Positions 19,954 to 32,300 of a stretch of DNA of 64,000 nt are shown here, in pieces. Location of the stretch: positions 124,001-188,000 of the forward strand of contig CANTFL010000233.1 in assembly GCA_947650285.1 (NCBI GenBank). The letters run 5' to 3'. This DNA comes from Hyaloperonospora brassicae (Eukaryota; Oomycota; Peronosporomycetes; Peronosporales; Peronosporaceae). The translations under genes were made by a program, and so were the position numbers. The notes beneath the pieces were generated by a model, which saw only the letters and a list, made by a program, of their open reading frames with translations, made no database searches and had not been told where the DNA came from. Position 1 is the stretch's first letter; every line of letters begins with the position of its first letter.

Positions 19954-22900
19954 AAGCAACGGTGTTCAATCTACATATAATCTTTTGTATAAAGATTACA
20001 AATGGCGCTGCCAAACTTGTGGTATGTTCATAGCGGACATGTTATTAATGAGAAAATTCGTACAAGATTTGAAGCAAAGGCGCCTATAGAGATCAAGGCG
20101 ACGTTATCAACTTGTAAGGTAAAATTAGGCGGAATACACCAGCAATTCAAGAGAGAAATAAGCCCAATGCATTGTTACGGAAAGATAAAAAGGGCACTTA
20201 AGCGCGAATGTATGTGCGAGGACGATAATATCGTAACATTGTTTAAATTAGATGAAATGGAAGGCATATTCCAGTTTTAATACTGCGTGTCATATCATAC
20301 TAAGGGACGTATAAACGGCGTAATATAAATCGCATAACTTGTTAGATTGTGATCAATAGTGTTTTATTATGACCAATAGTGTTTGATTATGAAAGGAGGT
20401 AGCATGTTATATCATCTGTTAAAAAGCAGATTCCATATGGCTTGCGTCGACGAAAACTCGTGTCGAAAAAATCCTCGCAAAGAGTTCTAAGCGAAAACAA
20501 CATATTGACCTTTATTATGTGCAAAAGAGTTGAGAATGTGGGTGCTACCGAAAAAACGATGGGAAAAAGTGGTACTTCATTTGCCACAGTGACGAATGTA
20601 AAGTCTATGACACCCGAAATTCTACAAATAGATATAATATGGTAAGTGAATTGTTAAGACCGACGCAACCGACGTCGAGGCTTGCGTAGCTACCGCTATT
20701 GGCTACACGTCAGATGCGATTACCATCAGTGTGTAGTCGATTAGGTCTAAATGCTTTCATCTTCGACCACCTGTCATACGAATTGATAGAGAATATAACA
20801 GGCTGTAAAGAGGTAAAAGGGCCCCCTATTTTAGACGTATTTTAGAATGAATTTGATTCCATGTAATTTCATGCAAATAATTGATTTTTGTCGGTCTTAT
20901 ACATACTAAGTACATGGATCCCACAAAATTATAAGAATTGAGCTGATACGCGTCTACACGATACTAATTAATATAGCGCCTGAATACATATTTACACGAT
21001 AATTTTATACGACCCACTACACGCGCTGAATCGGATGAATTTCACCTACTCAAGCAATATAAAGTACATAATTGCAAATACATATGTAAAGAGTTAGGTC
21101 CCCTTCTGGGCGACACAACCAGAGGAAAATTTAATACCTACAAGAACAGATTGGCATGCTTGATTTAGGCGAATAGACAAAAATGGTTCTACAACATCTG
21201 GTAGTCAAAAACAATCTTTAAGAAAGTTGTGTGTTGCGTCTCATTGGAAGAGATAGCATCATTAAAATGATTCGAGGTAATAAAACGACTATTTGGGGCT
21301 GTGGAAAGATCTGCGGAACAAACAATAGGCTTTTCATAAATCATGGTAAGTGCTTCGGAAAAATGGTTAAAACTTGACTAACAACGTTACTATATAAAAT
21401 TTTCATTTTTATAATAGCATTGCAAATCGGTTTTCTACAAGAACTATTCGCCGAAATACACAAGACCGAGCGCGCCTTAATGGAATTGGCAATGTAACTT
21501 TTTCGCGACAGAATAGGGCCGATTCCACCACCTGATAGACATGAAAGCATATATATGATAAGCATAAATGGCTACAAAGTTAATTTATGGCTCATACCCT
21601 GGCCAACACGAAGTATAAGGCGTTGATTAAGATCGCGCTGTATCTCGTTTATTTTAGAATCGCTTATATTGCAGAATATACTGATTTTGCACAGATAACG
21701 AGAGTAAATAAAATGTTCTGCTATTGAACGTAAGAGTGGAGGAGAACGTCGACGGATATCGAAGGCTGACAATCACTATCGAACAAAGAACTGAAGAGCA
21801 TGCACCAGACAAGTGTGAAAAATGGTTCTCTAAATAATAGGCCTCAAATATAGTCTGCCACTGAGCAATTACGGGAACGCAGCATAATATGCAGCGTCTG
21901 TATTGAACAATAGCCGTAATGAAAAAGGCATTCGTCGCGCGTCACCGATTGAAGGCTGACGAACTCCAAGTTTATACTACAGTATATCGATGTCTTGAAT
22001 TTAAATGTATACTGCGAGTTGGATGTCGAAAGGCATGGCACAAAATAGATGCGGAATTGCGATAATTATTATCGGTAAGAGCAATAATTCCAAGGGACTT
22101 CGCGTCTTGTATACAAAGGATTGAGTGCCACGTAGCACTCCACACGCCTACAACATAAAGACTAAAACGCAGAGAAATGTGTGCAGTTTATTTGCCAAAA
22201 TGCCAACATATAGAGTAGAGATGGGCGACGATAAGTACTTCAGCACAATGTGTTTTTGACGATGTTACACATCAAAAAGCTTTAAAGCAAGAACGATGGA
22301 GCGAAAAACACGCAGTATTCGTAAAGTTAAGGACTATGCGAAAGCCTAGGTGTTGCCAGCACGACGCCAGAGCCTAGCTTTTTTGTCCAATATATAACAA
22401 ACGGCATGAAGCTGACTTCACCATGCAAGAAGGGGGGTTATTGTGGTAAATACAAAACATTGGAATGACGCTAGGACAAGAGATTGGCGTATCGAATGGA
22501 TGCGTGTAGTGCACTTCGTTATCAATTTGCCGGTCGCAAAAAACATGAGAAAGACAGTAAAGATTCAACGGATATTTTTTGAACTTCAGGTAGTTTGAGG
22601 TTTGCATCTGTCTTCTTTTTAGCTAAATCCATTTGGCAGTTCGATTCGTACCATGCGGGGTGCAACAAAACGAAAAATGACATGCGTACAGCTTAATCGA
22701 CTGGTAAATTAATCGCTTCAGTGTTAGCTTGTTCGGGCTCTACTTAATAATGTCGCACGTCTAAACTATCTACAAATAGTTTTGTTTGCTTCGAAGTGTT
22801 GCAACCTTTTCTTCGTGGCCAGTATATATAATTGTCCAAGGTTTGCGCGCTGGCTATTTGGTTTAAAATGGAATGTTAAAATGCTTCAGGGACTGCATCG

Positions 22901-24899
22901 CGTCCAAAGCATGGTCTATCATGGCCTGGAAGCACTTTGGCAATCGTTTAATCACACTTATCAGTATTTACGACGCACTTTGCTTTTCTGAGAGATCTTA
23001 CAATGCTTACTACGCCTACGAGAGTAATTCGCTTGACGCAGCAACACGATGTGCTATTAGCTCCAATAACTTCATGTCTGATTATACAGGAATTTAACGT
23101 CTAATAGACGATATTGCGAGAGCTTCAAAGAGAGGATGTTTTTACTCGATTACTAGTGCGTCTTCCACGATCTTGCTATCAGGTCGTCAGATAGATGATG
23201 AACGCAATATTGTTTAATGAAGAGCAGCCGGTTTTTATATAATAAGCTATAAGGTGAGTCGCACGAAATGAGACACAACTACCGGTCAACGCTCCAGAAG
23301 CGGCCGCAAGTCATTCAAGAAGTTGACGCATAATTTATAGCTCAAATCTGGTCAACAGCCCATATGCGGCGCAGGAGACGCTTGGCAATCTACACATATG
23401 TTGCCGATATGACAAACGTTTGCTGCACATTCTGCTCAGCAATAAAACGAGTCGCGGCGGCCTGTAAACGAAAAAACATGTGATACAAAAGCCGCGGACA
23501 TTGCTAGCTGTGTAAAATATGACCAAGAGTTACCCGTGCCGATTCTCGTCATCAATGAAAGTCGTGCCGATCGAGACGCATGTTTCGTTGCTGCCGTCGT
23601 TTCAACCGCGCATTCACTTTCTTGTGCACGTCGACGATCTGGTGGTGTTTACGTGTTTCCATCCTGGCCGCCACCTCCACAACACCTCCGTGTTTCTTAC
23701 GAATCGCCATGACAAGTGCGCCGTAGCCAAGCGCTTTCAGTCGTTTCGTATCTACCATCTCTCCATCTTGTCCGTTCTGTCTTGATATATTGCGAAGTTC
23801 CTAGATGGAGTCGTACCACAATTTGGACGTCAGTCACCGAGTTTAAATCAGCTTGCGAATTGGACTAATTACGTGATGACCTTGATAACGTCGTCTAAAT
23901 TGCTCCAGTCTTCTAAGTTGCCTTTAGTAGATACACTATGGGTATCAACATAGCTTGATGCGGACCCGCCACCGAATGTAGCGTTTCTACAGCACTCACG
24001 AACGGTCCGTAGCTGCTGGAGGCGTCGTGTTGACATCATCGTAGACTGGCCACCCAATTCTGTCGACGTTAAGTACGCAGATGACGTCGACCACTTCACA
24101 TGACCTAAACGACAACCCTTAGCTAGACCAATAGACAACAAACGTCGTAGATACAAATGACGGCACGAAGATTGCCACTCAACTGTGGCGGCCAACTTTG
24201 CAGCAACTACTGTGGTATAACGATGAAGCCGGCTCTACATAATAAACGTCCGCGTCAAAGCTGGCGACATTTTGTGCGCGATAAATAAGAGCTGATACCT
24301 TATTGCTGAAGTCAGTGATAGCTATATGTGTGGATGAGCGAGACGCACCGACTCAATTTTGCTGCTGCACAAGTGATATGGAAGGTACTAGCCGAATACG
24401 TCGATAGCTTGATACAAGAGGGACAAGAACAAGATGGTTTAAATGATATCGGTGAGAAGACAGCATGGCTGAAACTGACGGCTGCGTTTCGAATTGTATG
24501 TGCTGATAATATGATCGTTGAAAGTCGCTGTACTTTACTTCGGGTCATACAATCCGGTTCAGTACTTAGTTTAGAGTCACAGTAAGTGCATAAGCAACAT
24601 ATGACATTGGTTGTTGTGTTTCTCTAAGCATGACGTCCCGTTTAGTTATGGTCAAGGCCTGATCGATAAAGTCCTTGACCTTGACGACGCACGCGTACGA
24701 TGATTTAGTAGACCGGTCGAATCCCTACGCTTGCATTGTGATGTGGTCATTGAGAAGAGGAAAATATACATATCGCTTTGATTGCTAGCGTCGTATACAC
24801 ATCGACTCTGACATCTGACCGTTTCGCACGATTATGTTCCTGCTTTACTATATGTATAATCTTTGCATTTTATAAGCCGATCGGACGGTCAATAATCGC
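19954..24899. other. AT-rich stretch, no secure gene
   Basis: There is no secure coding region in nearly 5 kb. Two ATG-led frames are only suggestive. 20002-20280 (+) encodes LWYVHSG, weakly like a Copia protease/spacer region without its catalytic Asp. 23552-23758 (-) encodes a compact basic segment with LKALGYGALVMAIRKKHGG. A 20-bp unit is doubled near 20345-20390. All of this could be decayed repeats. Confidence 0.5.
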
Positions 24900-25339
24900 T
24901 GAAACGGGACACCGACGACTACGTACTGGTCTGCCAGTACGAAATCAACTTCCACTGACAACAGTGAAGGTCAGTGCCCTGTTATGTATAACACTAATAC
25001 AGAGGAAGGTAAGCGACTAAGATAAAGAATGCAGTCGTGGTAAAAGTAACACTGTTATTTGATATAAATTAAGTCCTGTAACTCTTGTTTTTGTTTGTCC
25101 TGACTTTATTATATTCATATAACTAAATGTATGATGATGTCTACTCCCCACCCATTGCGCGCGTCTAGCAGCCATTGGTGGGTTGATATCCTCACGATAG
25201 TAACCAATGAGTAGACCCTTCGGTCATCCCAACAGTATCACTGTACTTCGTGATATTGTTAAAAGAAAATTCAACGTAATATTCTTTATTGTCATTTTAT
25301 TCTTGATGACCACTTCATGTAACGGGCTACCCCGTTACA
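24900..25339 (-). repeat. 3' LTR of Gypsy element A
   Basis: A 440-bp LTR. It matches the inverted solo LTR at 44795-45234 along its length and has the same size. On the minus strand it begins TGTAACGGGGTAGCCCGTTACA, a near-perfect palindrome, and ends CCCGTTTCA. A purine tract AGGGGGGTAA (minus strand, 25349-25340) abuts the start, so this is the 3' LTR of a minus-strand element. The flanking bases on the left are ATCGC; no partner duplication was found. Confidence 0.85.
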
Positions 25340-27454
25340 TTACCCCCCTATTAACTGATAGTCACCGTGCGACTATCAAACTTGGTGGCCACTTGTTGGG
25401 CATTACTAGGACGGAGAGCACTTGTCTGGTCAGAATCATTCATACCCGAACTTACCTCGCATAGTTAATATGTCTATGCGGGGCGAATCAAAGAAGACTC
25501 AGACTGTTGCTGATTTAGCTTCTGCGACAGACGACTCGTCGTCTGCGGCTAATACTCTGCCTGATATACCTGTTGCTGTAGGCGCAATAGGTATCACACC
25601 ACGTGCACACGATGACTCCGAGTTAGGGGTCATCTACTCTGGCAAATTAGATGTGTCTTACTCGGGAAAGGATCCACAGGCATTGCAACAACCTGCGGTA
25701 CCTCTTCCTTCAACTGCCGAATGATCAAACTCGCAATTTGCGTCACAGTCTGTTCGGCAGTGATGATAAGTATGGTAAGGTGTAAAAATTATTCATCACC
25801 CCGGTCAACTCTTGCGTCCACTCATAAGCGCGTTGACTCTGACGCTAGCCGCCGCCACTCTGAGAACCGTAGTACCGGCGGAAGAGCCATCTCGCAGCGT
25901 GATGAGCTTAAGACGTGGCGTTTGCTCGAACAGCTCATCAATGGCTTGTCTCACGAGACAAGCCAACAACATCGAATACCATTATTCGATGCGACCGAGC
26001 TTCATGGCTTATGATCCAGCGCGAAGAACTTCCGCGCCGAAGAAGACTTGAATCTCGATGCTTTTTTAAGCATCGAGGGTACAATGGTAACCAAAAGCGT
26101 GACAAGACCTCGCTTTTGGCAGCATGGAACAAGTTCTTCCAAAACGTTCATAATTTTGGACGTGAAGCGTGGCTTCAAAACCTTGATACAACGCGCATCA
26201 AGTACGATGAACAAACACCAAATGGCGCATAATACCGGCCGTATCGATTGTCACGTGACGCAGGTTCTTCTTGCCTCTCATGGGGTGGCCGTTGTGCGAA
26301 TGATGTCGACACCTTGCACCGCGCTGAAAGGAATTTGTTTTCACTAAGTTCGTCCGGGGAAATGGCACACAACTCAACTGAGGTGCGGGATGCGATTGCA
26401 AGCTTGCAATCCTTCTACAATCTCCAAAAGTGCGTGTTTACTATTGTCCAGAGAACCAATAGGATGAGTCTTGTCGTACTGGCGGACGAGACCCTCAACA
26501 TCCTCCATCAGCTGGGACCCTCGGTCCCAGCTGTCTTACGAAGTTGATAAGCCCCGCCACCGAACAATGTAACTTGTCCGCTCCTCCTTCCTTAACCGGT
26601 GGCTCAAGATACGTCCCACTAGAAAGCGTCGACCACCGTGAGAATACACTAGTGGCTTCGGTAGTGATGAGATGACAAGGTCCGGCTCAGCAGCCAGGTC
26701 TGCAGGCAAATTTAGGTCACCATGAACCCTTCCATACTAAGTTTTGGGAGGACGTGTCGCACGAGTACAATAGTCGGCATGGCTTGATGACGGCCGTGCG
26801 ACGTCTCCGTACCAATCGGGTGAAAGAACGATCGGACTGTGCCTTAGCGCAGCTCGAGAACGAATGCGAGCGTCGTTGTCCTTCGTGCGACGAACTGAAA
26901 TTAGCTCGTCGAGAGACTGCGGTGCTGAATGACTTACATGATAGTTTGGGACGTGATTACAAGAATTTATTGGGAACCTTCGATCGTGGCAGCTTTCTTC
27001 GGTCTCGGAAGAGGCCTTATATAGATAGTACTGGCGTAAACGCTTTATATAAAACGTAGAATGTGCACGCATCCTACAAGACAACTCGATCGTGTATGCA
27101 TTGCCTTGGTCGTGCAATACACGAAAGAGATAAAACTTTTAGGCAGGGTTTACCACTGCCGGCATTAGTTACTGCATGTCGAGGTAAGTTTACCGTAGAC
27201 AGTAGTAGTAGGCCGTTAACCTTATAGAAAGAACATTTGATCTTCCATTATTGTCTGTGTTTCGATTCTGACGGTCCACCGCGTTAGCAGTCGAGTCCTA
27301 AACGAAACGGACAATCTCTTTTCGAGTCAACCGAAGGTTTTTTACTAACCAATTGTATTGTCTTTCAGTGGGCCTTGTGCGCACTGCTAGCAAAAATCTT
27401 ATTTTTTCTAGCGAGGGTGTTGATCTCCTCGCTGGTATGATCATTGACGATGCT
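25340..27454 (-). mobile_element. Truncated internal region of Gypsy element A
   Basis: Only the 3' part of the element survives: the purine tract and the region that carries an antisense ORF remnant. gag, pol and the 5' LTR of A are missing. The LTR of element B begins at 27455. B could have inserted into A, but I find no rest of A on the far side of B, so deletion or rearrangement is likely. Confidence 0.65.
25470..27182 (+). pseudogene. Remnant of an antisense ORF in element A
   Basis: Plus-strand coding remnants run opposite to the element. The ATG at 25470 lies 130 nt from the LTR edge and opens 84 codons rich in Ser/Ala/Pro (KKTQTVADLASATDDSSSAAN). After stops and frameshifts, a basic/aromatic block follows near 26060-26232 (KRDKTSLLAAWNKFFQNVHN), then a mixed block at about 26350-26547, then a charged, likely coiled-coil block at 26754-27059 (QLENECERRCPSCDELKLARRE). 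I recognise no enzyme. The order low complexity / mixed / coiled coil differs from that in element I, so homology to the I protein is not shown. The position, strand and distance from the LTR match. GTAAGT at 27183 and CTTTCAG at about 27369 could bound a 187-bp intron. Confidence 0.55.
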
Positions 27455-27779
27455 TGTAACGGGATTAAAATAACCCGTACTAAGCTTAAACTTTTCTACG
27501 CTTTAAGGAAGCCTTAAAGCCCAAGTATTAGTTGTTTAGTATTTTTAACTTTGTTTATATTTATGTCTTTTATCATCCTAAGTAGGATTGGTTTCTTTGG
27601 ACTCATGGGAACCACTCAATCTACGCGTCGTTATCTTATTGGATAATAATAGGTCGTGCACCAGTTAACCAGCTAGAAATATGCGACGTGCTACATCCGC
27701 TACTTCGGATGTAGCCACCCTACTTAAGTCACATGTAAAATCGGTCAAAACTACTGATGTAAAGGGGTGGTTTATTACA
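27455..27779 (-). repeat. 3' LTR of element B
   Basis: A 325-bp LTR running from TGTAACGGG to TTTATTACA on the plus strand. On the minus strand it begins TGTAATAAACCACCCCTTTACA, again a close inverted repeat at the LTR start. The minus-strand purine tract GAAGGGGGTAA (27790-27780) abuts it, which sets the orientation. Confidence 0.75.
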
Positions 27780-27856
27780 TTACCCCCTTCTTACGACAAC
27801 CCTTTCGAACCGTTAGTGCTCAACTGCAAGACTCCAACAGTTACTCAATAAAACGA

Positions 27857-29333
27857 TGGCCGAAGACACGAACATCAACACCACAGCACTCCCGCGCACA
27901 AACAGCAGGAGATCAGCAGACCGCGTGATGAAATGCACCTGATACCTTGAGCGCTGTACGAACTGACCGGAGCTCAAGCTTCGGACTCTTTTAAAATGAT
28001 GCAGGATTAATTCCGGTGTTTCCGCTAGATGCGCGGAAAGAGGCGTGAAGGCATCTCGTATGACTCACTACATCGTTATTGGTGTTTGTTCATCCGGAGG
28101 TGGAACCGGGTGCTGAGGATGGAGAAACTTTCAACAGTGGCTTGCCAATCGCAAATACATTCACGCCGACCACTTTATTGGCGTGCTGCGCGAGAGGATA
28201 TGCGGGAACGCTTGATACGTAGACCGACCCCGCCACGTCTACAGGCACGAAATTTGCTACTCTTGTGACACGATTCCACGTCCCGTCGCGCAGCTCGGCA
28301 AGAAGACGTCGCTAAGTGGATACTCAGCGCATATAAACAGCTTAAAATCGGAAGATAAAATCCCAGTCTGTAAGAGCGGTAGATCGCTATTATTTGTGGC
28401 GCGTATATACGGCGACACCACTCTCGTTCGCGTGGACGTGGTGATACTCGTTCACCACGACGTTCTCGTTGTCGCTCTCCGTCTCGTTGTATTGGTGACA
28501 ATTCACCACGACGTAGCAATCATCCTTCTTGATCTCGTAATCGTGGTGACGCTTTGCCACGACGTTACAGTCATCTCTCTAGGTCTTGTAGTCGTGATGA
28601 AGCTTCGCCAATACGTTACAGTCATCGCTCCTTGTCTCGTAATCGTGGTGACGCTTCACCACGACGCCGTCGTCGTTCGTCTCGCTCTCGTTCGCCACGA
28701 GAACATATACGTCGTCGGTCACATCAAGATTGGGAGTTCCTACGGACTCATACGCCCGAACGACGTCTGGAACGTCCCGAAGAAGCTAGGGGCGCGGTTC
28801 CCGCAGATCCTTCTCGGGTGGAAAACCGAGCTAATATACACGATACTTGCGCGCTTATGGAACCGTGCGCACATAAAGTCGTAAGGATGTCACTTTGCGA
28901 CGAGGGTGTCCATGACCCACGATCCAGTGCTTCTGCCCTTCCGCATCCACAAGCGGCGGCGGACGCTTGCGATGATAACGCTGGTGTCCTAGTTGCCCAG
29001 GACGATTTGAATGCGGCGATATACAAGGATGTCGATGCCCATCTGGAAACCGAGGCTGCCACTGAGCGTGCTCCGCGGGCTGGGGGATTCGGGAGCGAGG
29101 TTCGACAGTCGAACCGCGAACTGCTCGAACTGATGCGGAACTTGAAACTTCAAGTTCTTGGTCACGCGCAGACTGGAATGCAGACGCGTCCGATGTCGCT
29201 GGCGGGTCGACAAGGCGAGAGGAAAGAAAGACCTTTGGGCCTTTGTCTCCGGGGTCGAAACCAACCCGTGAAGCGTAGCCGGACGATTCTCTATCAGCCG
29301 TCCGACGTAAAACGTCGGGTGAAGTCGCAGTGA
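27857..29333 (+). pseudogene. Remnant of an antisense ORF with RS-rich repeats in element B
   Basis: Plus-strand coding remnant opposite to B. An ATG at 27857, 78 nt from the LTR edge, opens a short frame (MAEDTNINTTALPRTNSRRS), which is soon broken. After frameshifts the frame at 28554-29333 stays open for 259 codons. It has Arg/Ser-rich 17-residue repeats (RYSHRSLSRNRGDASP) and then an acidic/helical segment (DLNAAIYKDVDAHLETEAATE). The 3' part overlaps the end of pol on the other strand (28989-29333). RS repeats are common in RNA-binding and splicing proteins, but low-complexity repeats are weak evidence of function. Confidence 0.5.
28438..28660 (+). repeat. 51-bp tandem repeats encoding RS-rich units
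   Basis: About four imperfect 51-bp units, each containing CGTGGTGACGCTTCACCACG-like sequence and CGTTACAGTCATC. The period is 17 codons, so the frame is kept through the array. CGTGGTGA...TCACCACG within a unit is self-complementary. The array lies in the antisense ORF of element B. Confidence 0.7.
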
Positions 29334-32300
29334 CGAAGGGATGTCCAGCGTATAGGCGTCGCTGGTCACCTTGAGCACCGTCAAAGGGTCGATGAAACGT
29401 GGTGCAAGCTTACTCGCGCCTAAGTTGGTTATTGCCCAATCGCGTAGGCCTTCAGTAGTTAGCAATAAATGGTCGACTTTCACAAATGTACTCATGTTCT
29501 TTCTGTTACGTTTGTCGGTATTCTATATCGATTTATTCACTGCAGATCGAAGATTATCTCGTACAAAACTCGTGATACCTTGGCGTTGAAGTATGAACTA
29601 CGACACAGCCATGTCAATAATTGGTTGCGCTGACTCAATCGGCTCGTAGTTGGATTTAGGTGAGCTTATAACCGAAGAGGGGTCAATTAGTGTCTGTGTA
29701 TTCCGGTGAGCTGGCGGGGACGCCACGTATCGTGGCGTTAAATAGCAGACTTTGCCTTGGATCGGGTGACTGCATTAGAGCTTAGAATACCGTGAGCTGC
29801 AATCGATCGTTATTTATCACTTTCATCCCCCTCCAGAGTGGAGCCACGAAGAGCCGTGGGGTAACTCACGGCAAAAAGCGTAGGAACTCGAGAATGACGA
29901 GTTAAATTCCCAAAATGGCGTTAACCCCGTTGACGCGTAAGCAGCGTTGTTGAGTGCGAACTCAGCGAGTGGTAAGACTGCACTCCAACTCGCAAAGGAA
30001 GTAGCATAAGAACGTCTTCGAGGACGCGGTTTACCTGCTCAGTTTTCCCATCAGTTTCAGGATGGGCTGCGGTTGATATTTGCAACTTCGTGCCAAGGAG
30101 ATCAAACAATGACGTCCAGAACGCAGATGTAAAGCGAGGATCACGGTCCGAGACAATCTTGTCGGGCTAACGGTGATGGCAATAAACTTTGTTAATAAAT
30201 TGCATAGTGGTCTCAGCTGCGGTATTCGTTTCATGAACAGGCACCAGATGTTCCATCTTGCTATATCTGTCCACGAAGCCCAGAATACTCGCTGGGCCTT
30301 GACTATCGGGTGCAAGCCCAAAAATAAGGTCCATTGAAACTGAGTGCCAAGCCTTGGCTGCAATCGTCAAGGGGCGCAGGGGTAACTGCGAAGAAGTAGA
30401 AGGCTTCACTCGTTGACAGATCTTGCATGTGCGCATCCAACTGTGAACCTACTTGTACATGTGGGGCCAGAATAAATCACGTACCACATCCGCGAAATTC
30501 TTTTCGCGGCCCAAGTGACCGCTGACTGGGGCATCATGGTACTCGTGGATAATCCGAGCACGCAGATCCGAGTCGCTTGCGATTACCGTTCGAGGTGCAT
30601 CGAATTTAACGATGCTGTACAACAGCAAATCACTATCCATACTTTACCGCTGGATATTATCACGCTTCGTTCGCGAAAGAGCTCCCAGTGCAACGTTACT
30701 GGGAGAGCGCAGATAAGCAATGATGTATGCGTTATCTAGATCGTTCGCGTACGCCGCGACGATTTCATCGAAATGGCCTAACTCGGGTTTTACCCGAGTT
30801 AGTGTTCAATCACACACACGCCACATATTGGTCGTCCTCATCCTTGTAGTCAGTTGCCTGACGACTCAGCGCCATCCGAGGGTCGTAATATAGACGTCGT
30901 GACAGCGCGTCGGCAAGAATTTTATTCTTGACTGGTTTATAGTGCACGACGAAGTTGTGCTCGGAGAAGAATGAGAGCCACCGTGCCATCCGCTGAGACA
31001 GGTGTGGGCTCTTCATCGCTGTGCGAATCGATGCATTATCTCTATACAGAGCAAACGTGCGTTCACCCAGTAGGTGGACGCGGAACTTGATAAGTGTGTC
31101 GCGCATCGCTGTCAGTTCTTTATCGTGACGCGGATAGTCCTTCTCCGCCGGCTTCATCTGTCGCGACTGTCAACTGACGACTCTTTCACGGCCCTCATGA
31201 TCAAACTGCATGACGGTTAAACCAATAGCAAAATCACTTGCATCACACACCACGTGATACGGCTTGGTGTCGTCCGGGAGTATCAGCACTGGCGACGACG
31301 ACACGCTCTTCTTCACTGCGTCTAAGGCCGCTTGATGCTCGAGACGCCACGACCACGTGGTTTTTTGTTCAAGAGTGACGACAGAGGTTGTGTAGAGCCG
31401 GCGTAATTCTTGGTATACTTATGCAAGTAATTGGCTAGACCGAGCCATTGACGCAACTCCGTAGGGTTCTTGGGTGTCGGCCAAGAACAGATAGACGACA
31501 TCTTCTCTATATCGGCTTCAACCCCAGATTTGATCACAAAGCAACCCAGCACCGGAATCTCCGGTGCACTGAAAACGCACTTCTTCAAGTTTGCATACAA
31601 CTTGTTGTCCCGCATGACTTGAAACACCTATTTCGAGTGTTGGAGATGGTTGGACACCGTTTAGGTTGCCCTCAGCGAGACTGTGGACGAAAATTTAAAC
31701 GAAGTAGCCTGGAGAAAAGTCTTGAAGCGGTCTCAACTCTTGAGACACCATGCGATTGAAAGTGGCTGGTGCGTTCTTCAATTCTTGCGGCATCACCAGC
31801 CACTCATACATCATACCAATTTCTGTACTAATCGCTGCGAGTGGTAATTCGCTCTTTCCCATCAGTATCGGGTAGAAGACATCGGTTAGGTCTATTGCCT
31901 TGAAGATGACACTTCCCGACATGAAGTTCGACACCATGTCCTTCCTAGGGTCGAGCGTTTGAGCGGGTACAGTAGCATCGTTTAGCTCTTCAAAGAATGC
32001 ACTATCCGCCAGCCTCCCGTAGCTTTCTTCACACATAAGGTTGGGATTGAGTGTGGTGAGATACTCTCACGCACATGGTCCGCCTTGCGACGACCTTCAA
32101 AGAATGCACTAATAGCCTCGACCTGGTCTTGAGGCAACGGCCACTGCCGGGTCGCACAATAATTTGAACCTGTCACGGGATCACTCTCGTGCCTCACACC
32201 ACGATCGGCAGGAAATTCAGCTGAACTTTTCTTGGGAACACGTCTGTATATTTTCGAGCAATTTCGTGGACAGGGTTACCGGACTCAAGCAGAGCCTCCC

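Noticed and set aside
20002..20280. Possible Copia protease-like fragment (LWYVHSG)
   Set aside because: Only a few residues resemble the family, the catalytic Asp is replaced, and there is no flanking integrase or RT.
24328..24585. 85-codon plus-strand frame beside the LTR of element A
   Set aside because: Coherent-looking but without any motif, partner exon or conserved copy in the window.
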